Assembly (NCBI GenBank): GCA_030411725.1
Contig: MU839828.1
Span: 3,782,001 to 3,846,000 of the forward strand
Direction: 5' to 3'
Length of the DNA: 64,000 nt
DNA from: Echria macrotheca
Taxonomy: Eukaryota > Ascomycota > Sordariomycetes > Sordariales > Schizotheciaceae
In this document: piece after piece, positions 57,601 through 64,000 of the stretch
How positions within the stretch are numbered: the first letter of the stretch is position 1
Layout of the letters: each line of letters begins with the position of its first letter
The notes under the pieces: model-generated
What the model was told of the DNA's origin: nothing
Databases searched by the model: none
The model's input: only the letters and a program-made list of their open reading frames with translations
Made by a program: the position numbers and the translations under genes

Positions 57601-60547
57601 AGGTAGCTCCGGACACTGACCTCGATCGTCTCGAAGCGGCTTGGAACACGGTCATTTCCGCATCGCCAATTCTCCGGACGACATTCGTTGCCATCGAGAG
57701 TCCTGATTTTGACTATGGCTTCTGTCAAGTGGTTAACAGCGAACCGTGCCATTACGTTGACGAAGTCAGCCTTCAAAACTTGGCCGATATGAACAAGGTC
57801 ATGGGAGATGCAACTTACAAAGCACGTCAAGGCAACGGAGAATCTGGTCTGCTGCAGCTCACATTTGTCCATATCGGCGACAGAGACTTTCTTGTACTGT
57901 CCCTCGCCCACGCACTGTATGACGGGTGGTCTCTTGGTCTTTTGCACCGAGACGTTGAGGCTGCATACAATCAACAATACGAGCCACGGCCTGGCTATTT
58001 CGACCACCTTGAGCACAGCATACTCAAACCCGACGAAACAGCCTCGGAATTCTGGACTGGGTTTTTGGATGGTGCACGACCAACATTGCTCCCAGAAGAG
58101 GAACCGAGCGAGCACGGCGGAATGTCTGTTCAGCGCTGCGAGGCCAATTCCGCTTTCAATGCGCCGGATGTCCGATATTTCTGCAAACGACATGCCATAA
58201 CTTTGCAGGCCTTGGGACAGGCTTGTTGGGCTGCGCTCCTGGCAAGCAAAGCCAAGTCACTCGATGTCATGTTTGGCGTTGTGCTGTCCGGCCGAGACTC
58301 GGAGGTGTCCCAAACTCTCATGTTTCCTACCATGAACACTGTTGCCGTGCGCAGCATCCTACATGGAAAAGTTGCGGGCTGGCTGCAATACATGCAGGAA
58401 AACTTGACCAACGTTTCGACGCGACAACACTTTCCTCTGCGCAAAGCTCAAAAATGCGCCGGTAGGACCGATGGTCCGCTGTTCAATACTCTATTTATGC
58501 AACAGATATCTTCAGATGTCCCTGGACACCTGCTGCGCTCGGTGGACGGGTCCGCGTCCGTGGAGTATCCTGTATGTGTGGAAATGGAAGTGGTCGGGGA
58601 AAGGCTGGTTTGGAGAACGGCATGTCAAGAGCGGTATATTCCCGCCGAGGAGGCGATACAGCTTCCCAAACAGCTAGACGCTATTCTCGGCTTTCTCCTG
58701 GGCAGCGAAGATGCCGATGTGCTATCATTTTCTGGCCACACCGTCTCAGTATGCGGTCTTGCACCCTTCACTCCCAACTTTCCAACCGGCAGCATCACAT
58801 CAGCCCCCTCGGTCACACAGGATACACCGGAACAAAACTCGTGGTCGCCCGAAGAGACCGCCCTTCGCTCAGCCGTTGCAGAAATCTCTGGAGTATCAGC
58901 GGCTGCCATCCGTAAAACAGACAGCATATACCACCTCGGCATCGATTCCATCAGCGCTATAAAGGTCTTTGCCAAACTGAAGACTCAAGGCTTCCTGGTA
59001 CGCAACTTGAGCTCTGCCAAGACAATGAGACTCTCGGAACTTGCGAAGAACGTCAACAGGCTCAAGGAAACCAAGGGTCAAGTCGTCGTCCATGAGACGA
59101 AAAACCAACCAGAGAAACGACGCACCGATGCCGAATCAGTCAAGGATTCCGAATCGCCTACCGATTCCGGCTTTGACGAAGTAGTCCAGAATGAGGGATT
59201 GGCTCTTGAGCCAGATCTCCGGGGAGTGGGAATCGAGGAAAGACTTCAAATGGCCAACATTTCTATCTGGGAGGTGGAGACGGTGATGCCGGCAACTCCC
59301 ATGCAAGTCCATACTCTTTCGGTCTGGCAGAACACTGGTGGTGTCGTGTTTGACAACGAATTCGTTTTAGTCTGGGAAGGGAAACTCACGGGGGATGTAG
59401 CTTTCGACGCATGGGAGACGCTGAGGAAGCAATTGCCGATCTTGCGCACAACATTTGTCGCGACGGATACAACGGAGATCCCGATCGTCCAAGTTGTCCT
59501 CCAGCACCAAATCAGCCCATATGTCGAGGTCACATGTGATGAGACCCTTGATGTGGTACGTGTGCGCATCCACCATGCGTTATATGACGCTTTCAGTTGG
59601 GCCATGATCAAACGCCAGCTCGCTGCCCTCTGTCGCGGCGAGAAAATCAGAGTCAATACGGAGGATCAAAACCATCAGATGCAGCGTTTGGTGCGGATAC
59701 AAAGGTCTCCTGAAGTCTCATTGAAATGCAAGGAGTTCTGGACTTCATACATGTCAAAGAAGAAGTTCACAACACTCAGGAGACAGCCTCAGAACTCGGA
59801 TGCGATACTGAGAAGAAGCCGCCTTCCGGGGCTGAAATTCTCTTCAGACTGCTCCGGCTTGGTCGACCTCTGCAGTCGATACGGTGTAAGCCTTACCGCG
59901 GGATTCATGGCCATCTTCGCCCACTGCCTCTCGAGACAAACAGAGCCACCGGCAAGTCGGTCGTACCTACTTGGCGTGTACCTCGCAAACCGGGTGAACG
60001 AGGAAGACATGACCAAGGTGACGATCCCACTTCTGAACATGCTGCCCGTGCGTGTCAAGGTTCCGGCCCACGACCATCTGCCGGGCATCATGTTGCAAGT
60101 TCACCAGGACCTTGTCCGCATCTCGGAATATGCGACTGCGGGAATGTGGGAGATCAATAAATGGACGGGCTGCAAGGTGGATTGCTATGTCAATTTCGTC
60201 CCTCCCGAGACCACTGCGGAACACGAAGGTGAACCTGGGTTTTCGGACGTCCCGGAGGCTGCCAAGAACGTGGGCGGCGTTTCGAGCGAGCGAGAGTGGA
60301 TGGTGCCACCGGAGCTTGCTGGTAACTTGGTCAAGAATGTGTACCAGGTATGAATGGGGTTGCTGTACCTTTGGTCTATTGTCGCTAACTATTTTTGTAG
60401 GACCAGCTTGACGTTGAGGTTGCCATTCGGGGATCTAAAATTCATGTAGAGGCATTTGGGCCGGAGGAACTTATGCAGCCACTGCGTGACCATCGTCTGG
60501 ATGAACACTTGAAAGCATCGCTGGACAGTCTTTGCCAAGGGAGCTGA
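45659..60547 (+). CDS. sidC: Ferricrocin/ferrichrome-type siderophore NRPS
   Basis: Four exons (45659-51838, 51890-51960, 52016-60347, 60401-60547) give about 4,909 residues. Landmarks by residue: A1 core near 185 (YTSGSTGTPKG), T1 DSL 571, C1 HHAVYDG 763, A2 core 1233, T2 DSL 1637, C2 HHALYDG 1836, T3 DSI 2182, C3 HHAIYDA 2392, A3 core 2858, T4 3272, C4 FHGLYDA 3484, T5 3839, C5 AHALYDG 4048, T6 4392, C6 HHALYDA 4603. All six T domains keep the phosphopantetheine Ser and all six C domains the second His. Aligned to GrsA, A3 gives the code DVLDIGFIGK, which agrees with my memory of A3 domains for N5-acyl-N5-hydroxyornithine. Three A domains must serve a hexapeptide, so some are used repeatedly, and the terminal C domain likely cyclises. 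The product should be an intracellular iron-storage siderophore. A1 and A2 substrates (Gly/Ser) are not assignable by eye. Confidence 0.95.
51839..51889 (+). other. GC-AG intron in the NRPS gene
   Basis: The donor GCAAGT follows GDMD and the acceptor TGTAG precedes VPVVCEL, with branch-like CTGAT between. It is 51 nt, an exact multiple of three, and its last three bases form an in-frame TAG. Removal restores the C-domain strand normally written as PV..E. A GT donor one codon on with acceptor CAG at 51896 is possible but gives a poorer join. Confidence 0.7.
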
Positions 60548-61046
60548 TGCAGGTGCGGGTGTATCTTTTCTTGGGATAATATTGGTTTCTGAGTTAGCTT
60601 GAAGGTGGAGGGTTGGACGTGGCAGGCCGCGCTTTCATACACAACGTAGATTGCTAAAATCCTGTAAACAATTCTTAATCATCTGGGATTCTCAATGCAG
60701 TTACTGACAGGAGGCTTGGCCACGGGTATCCTGATTGGATGGCCTCACTTGGCGCAGGAGGTTTAGGTGTCCTACCCCTGAATCCTTCGAGTCTCACTCT
60801 CCAGGCAACCGTTCACGTGCCGTGAGACCCGACGACGTCCATGAGGTCGACGTCTTCCGCCAGCCTGATCAATCACCGTCTCAATCACAGCATCTACCGC
60901 CAGTCCTCGTAACGTCAGACCCAAAAACTTAGGGCGTCCTTCGGGATACCAAAAACCACGCATCCCGCAAAAAGCCAAGGACGACGCAGACCTCCTCACT
61001 GCGGAAACCGCCACATTCACGATAACCCCCCCCTTCTGTTACAAGA
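60548..61046. other. Spacer between NRPS and HET gene
   Basis: 499 bases, no gene seen. It ends in C-rich sequence just before the HET gene start. Confidence 0.5.
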
Positions 61047-63518
61047 ATGACTACCGGAAAAGAAAAGCAGTACACATACGACCCGCTCCCCAGTCCACAA
61101 GCAATTCGTCTTTTGCGCGTCGACACAACGGGGAAGAAAACTTCAACCCCGGGATGCACAATCGAAACATTTCCATCTCCGGAGGAAGCACCAAGATATA
61201 CAGCGCTGTCGTACACATGGGGCAGTGCACGGAATGGGGACGGACTGACGCCCGAGCGGACGGCGATTGTGGAGGTTCTAGGCCCGGAGGTAGACGGCGA
61301 CGAGAAGAGAGTAGTTCGCGTAAGTGAGAACTTGGTGCGGGCTTTGCTGTCTTCTGAGATGATGTCCTATGTTTCTTCTTCTTTTTTATCTACGGGTTCT
61401 GGAGTATCTGGTTGCCATGGGTCGACTGCGGGAGTGGACGAGGAGAAGAAAGCGGAACCGGACGAGGGAAAGGAAGCCAAGGAAACGCTGGAAAACGAGA
61501 GAGCAGGCTACCTCTGGGCCGACGCCATCTGCCTCAACCAGGACGACCCCTTGGAGCGCGCATCCCAGGTGGCCCGGATGCACGAGATCTACAGCGGCGC
61601 CGCCCGCGTCGTGGTGTGGCTCGGCGCCGCCGACGCCAGGAGCGAGTCGGCCTTTCGACTCCTAGATGATCTATCACCGCGGTTTGAGCGCATCGTCGCC
61701 AACGCCGACGCCCTGGGCCCTGTTCAACACCAGGGGTCGTGTCCCGTCGAGGCTGAGGCCTACAAGAACCCGCTCCAGTGGCACTACGCACATCCCCTAT
61801 TCTGGACGCGAGCCGGCCGACTACCGCTATCCGGTCCCGAATCCGCCGCGGTAGCCTCCTTCTTTTACCGGAAGTGGTTCGAGCGCGCATGGGTAATCCA
61901 GGAGATCATCCAGGCGCAAGGTGATGTCGTCGTCGTCTGTGGTGACAACCTCTCCATCACCTGGGACAAAGTCAGAATCGTGGCCGAATGGATGGGCTAC
62001 AGCGACTTCGCCAGCACCATCCAGCGACCCGTCAGCCACTCGTCTGATGACACCCCCGTCTTTGTGCCCGGGTCGGGCATCCTCATCATGGAGCAGCTCA
62101 AAGCAGCAAAACAGATGTGGTCGGCGACGCTGTCGAGGGCTGCTCCCGGCGCTCTGGTCAACCCGTACTGGGACGCCATCTTCTTCAAGGCGCTCCCTAT
62201 GAAGATCGACACGGTGCGCATGTACTGTGCCACCGACCCCCGAGACCGCATCTATATCCCCGTCGCGCTGGCCCGGCACGCCATCGGCGGCCAGCCGATG
62301 CCCGACGATTCGGCCGCCAGAGCGCTACTCCCAGACTACACCGTCCCGGCATCGCAGATCTTCCTCACTGCCGCGACGCTCATAATACAGCACGAGAAGA
62401 ACCTCGACATGCTGATGCACGTCGAAGTCCCTCCCTTGCGCAACCTCACCGATCTCCCGTCGTGGGTGCCCGACTTTAGCCAGGGCAAGATCTGGCCGCT
62501 CTGCATGCGCGACAAAAAGCAACACGGCTGCATGCACGGCTCGGCACATATCGCCTGCGACGCGGTCGTCGACGGCCGCGTCTTACGGTGTAAAGGTATC
62601 CGCGTCGACCAGGTTGCCATCCCATCCCTCGAGTCACTAGCACACGAGACAGAACAGAACTCACCGCCGTCAGAATGTATCCTCCGCCTCCGCTTCCTCC
62701 TCAGCCTAGGCGACACCTACCCCGTAGACGACATCCCAGTCCTCCAAGCCTACGTCCTAACCTACTTCGGCGGCGGAGCACCGCCCACAATAGCAAACGA
62801 GTACCGCTCAACCCTGCTCGAGCTCCTCCTCCACGAGATATCCACCTCCCCCGAGTTCACCTCGATCCTCACCGCCTACGCCACTGAGAATAACCACACC
62901 ACCTCATCCCCCCAAAAAGCTCTGGCAGACCTAGCCGCCCTCCTCCAAGAAGACAAAAACCAAACCACACCTCTCCCTCCAATCCTCACATCCCACCCCC
63001 TCCCATTCCTCCTAAACACCCTCGCAACACGCCACCCTAACACAATCCCAACCTTTTCCTTCCTCACAACATGGCACGCCTTCCGCGCCTGCGCCAACAG
63101 AAAACACACCTACGTCTCCCTCTCCAACACCATAACACAGCTCGACTTCGGCCCCGACGGCCCACCGCCGTTCGCCCAGCGAGCCCGGGACGACACCGAG
63201 ACCTTCATGGCCGAGTTCTTCGCCAAGATACCCGACTCGCACCACGCGCAGAGGTTGAAGGCCCACAGGGTCGCCACGGCGTCCTCGTCGCTGGGTACGT
63301 CGCGGCTCGGGTATATCGGGCTGTTGCCCCTTTCCACGCGCAGGGACGATGAGATCTGGTTGCTGGCTGGGTGCACGGCGCCGGTTATCCTTCGCAGGAT
63401 GCCGGACACTGCTACTGATACGTACACGTTGGTTGGGAAGGCTTATGTTCATGGGTTGATGGCTGGGGAGTACTGGACCAAACCTCGGGGTGAGCTGGAG
63501 TCGATCACTATTGCTTGA
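61047..63518 (+). CDS. HET domain (heterokaryon incompatibility) protein
   Basis: A single exon of 823 residues. The HET domain spans about residues 50-290: YTALSYTWGS, then LWADAICLNQDDPLERASQV, then MHEIYSGAARVVVWLGAAD, then RKWFERAWVIQEII. An Ala/Glu/Lys-rich insert splits the first two blocks. The C-terminal half has no named domain. HET proteins trigger programmed cell death after fusion of unlike hyphae and are thought to act in the cytoplasm. Most genomic copies have no known partner. The NRPS next to it is 0.5 kb away in the same direction, but no functional link is known. The ATG at 61047 is the first in frame. No signal peptide. Confidence 0.9.
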   Translation: MTTGKEKQYTYDPLPSPQAIRLLRVDTTGKKTSTPGCTIETFPSPEEAPRYTALSYTWGSARNGDGLTPERTAIVEVLGPEVDGDEKRVVRVSENLVRALLSSEMMSYVSSSFLSTGSGVSGCHGSTAGVDEEKKAEPDEGKEAKETLENERAGYLWADAICLNQDDPLERASQVARMHEIYSGAARVVVWLGAADARSESAFRLLDDLSPRFERIVANADALGPVQHQGSCPVEAEAYKNPLQWHYAHPLFWTRAGRLPLSGPESAAVASFFYRKWFERAWVIQEIIQAQGDVVVVCGDNLSITWDKVRIVAEWMGYSDFASTIQRPVSHSSDDTPVFVPGSGILIMEQLKAAKQMWSATLSRAAPGALVNPYWDAIFFKALPMKIDTVRMYCATDPRDRIYIPVALARHAIGGQPMPDDSAARALLPDYTVPASQIFLTAATLIIQHEKNLDMLMHVEVPPLRNLTDLPSWVPDFSQGKIWPLCMRDKKQHGCMHGSAHIACDAVVDGRVLRCKGIRVDQVAIPSLESLAHETEQNSPPSECILRLRFLLSLGDTYPVDDIPVLQAYVLTYFGGGAPPTIANEYRSTLLELLLHEISTSPEFTSILTAYATENNHTTSSPQKALADLAALLQEDKNQTTPLPPILTSHPLPFLLNTLATRHPNTIPTFSFLTTWHAFRACANRKHTYVSLSNTITQLDFGPDGPPPFAQRARDDTETFMAEFFAKIPDSHHAQRLKAHRVATASSSLGTSRLGYIGLLPLSTRRDDEIWLLAGCTAPVILRRMPDTATDTYTLVGKAYVHGLMAGEYWTKPRGELESITIA

Positions 63519-63588
63519 CCACTGGGTTTCTGCCAAAAAGGGGGAAAGGAGAGAGAGGTTCCTCTAGTACCTAGACAAGCAAAAAGAA

Positions 63589-63670
63589 CGACGTGGGCCT
63601 GATTCGAACAGACGCTCCCGAAGGAACAAGATTTCGAGTCTTGCGCATTAGACCACTCTGCCACCACGCC
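63589..63670 (-). tRNA. tRNA-Ser (CGA), second copy
   Basis: Reverse complement of 82 nt identical, base for base, to the tRNA at 26719-26800, with anticodon CGA, a class II variable arm and discriminator G. A T-run terminator (AAAAA on the + strand at 63581-63585) follows its 3' end. Confidence 0.96.
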
Positions 63671-63816
63671 CTGTGGATATCTATGTCCATTTGTAATCCG
63701 GCTTACGACGGTGGACAGACGGAGCGTGGTCGACTGCCAACTAGAGTCCAGTGCTATCATACTGCCAGGCCCGCGGCTGCTCAAGTCGCCGTCTCAATAA
63801 AAGTAAAAGCCCCATA

Positions 63817-64000
63817 TCACTGTTTCTTCCATGTGTAGTCTGCATCTGCGAAGAGTCAGTAGACCGCACAAGACAAGAAACACGGGGAAGCCCTACCAGG
63901 ATGGATCTCCGGCTCCGTTATGTCCTGACGAATCTCCTTCTTCCTCCGCCAGTCGGTCCCCGGAAACTTGCGATCCCGCTCGTCCATGATCTGATCCAAC
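63817..64000 (-). CDS. 3' end of an unrecognised gene
   Basis: The last exon (63845-63817) and the end of the preceding exon (64000-63897) are joined by a 51-nt intron (GTAGGG...CAG). The visible 42 residues are hydrophilic and charged (RDRKFPGTDWRKKEIRQ ... EPEIHPDADYTWKKQ, quoted in parts), ending at TGA 63819-63817. I do not recognise the family. The short charged tail would suit a cytosolic or mitochondrial protein, but that is a guess; the start lies beyond the window. Confidence 0.55.

Noticed and set aside
63449..63784. Open frame spanning the second tRNA, and the matching one at 26722-26979
   Set aside because: Both share a peptide only because they read through the identical tRNA-Ser sequence.
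1..64000. CRISPR arrays, bacterial operons, ribosome binding sites
   Set aside because: The window is plainly eukaryotic (spliceosomal introns, Pol III tRNA terminators); no array of spaced repeats was seen.

Overview
This window comes from a filamentous ascomycete, most likely a Sordariomycete. Genes are split by short introns of 43-180 nt with GT(A/G)NGT donors and CTRAY-like branch points. The gene families are typical of Pezizomycotina: UstYa-like, fungal rhodopsin-type membrane protein, HET, Zn2Cys6 regulator and a ferricrocin-type NRPS. Spacers carry many TACCTAGGTA-like palindromes. No species can be named from the sequence alone. Exon boundaries are my own predictions from splice signals and reading frame.

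Left part (1-28.5 kb): mostly catabolic and transport genes. A truncated UstYa-like gene enters at the left edge. It is followed by a 2,3-dihydroxybenzoate decarboxylase-like gene and an aldehyde dehydrogenase that share a 418-bp divergent promoter, and by a salicylate-hydroxylase-like flavoprotein that converges on the dehydrogenase. Together these could feed aromatic acids into catechol. Next come a seven-helix fungal rhodopsin-like protein, a cytochrome P450, an MFS sugar transporter, an F-box protein, an acidic nuclear-type protein, a CadD-like transporter, a secreted beta-propeller lactonase, 3-ketodihydrosphingosine reductase, a small secreted SnoaL-like protein, tRNA-Ser(CGA) and a dienelactone hydrolase.

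Middle part (29-39.5 kb): housekeeping-type genes. These are a TAPT1/Emp65-family ER membrane protein, a WW/FF-domain protein of Urn1/TCERG1 type, a Zn2Cys6 transcription factor and a single-pass membrane protein.

Right part (39.5-64 kb): an intracellular siderophore locus. L-ornithine N5-monooxygenase (sidA-like) is followed in the same direction by a 14.9-kb NRPS gene (sidC-like) encoding about 4,909 residues. The domain order I read is A-T-C-A-T-C-T-C-A-T-C-T-C-T-C: three A, six T and six C. The long spacer upstream of the monooxygenase holds three perfect ATCWGATAA sites, the extended GATA element of fungal iron repressors (SreA/Sre1/Urbs1). The likely product is ferricrocin or another ferrichrome-type hexapeptide. 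The NRPS frame is rescued by a GC-AG intron whose last three bases would otherwise read as a stop. A HET-domain gene, a second identical inverted tRNA-Ser(CGA) and the 3' end of an unrecognised gene close the window.

The system with most support here is the iron-regulated ferricrocin locus. The most useful second-look items are its NRPS architecture, the GC-AG introns and the catechol-forming gene group.
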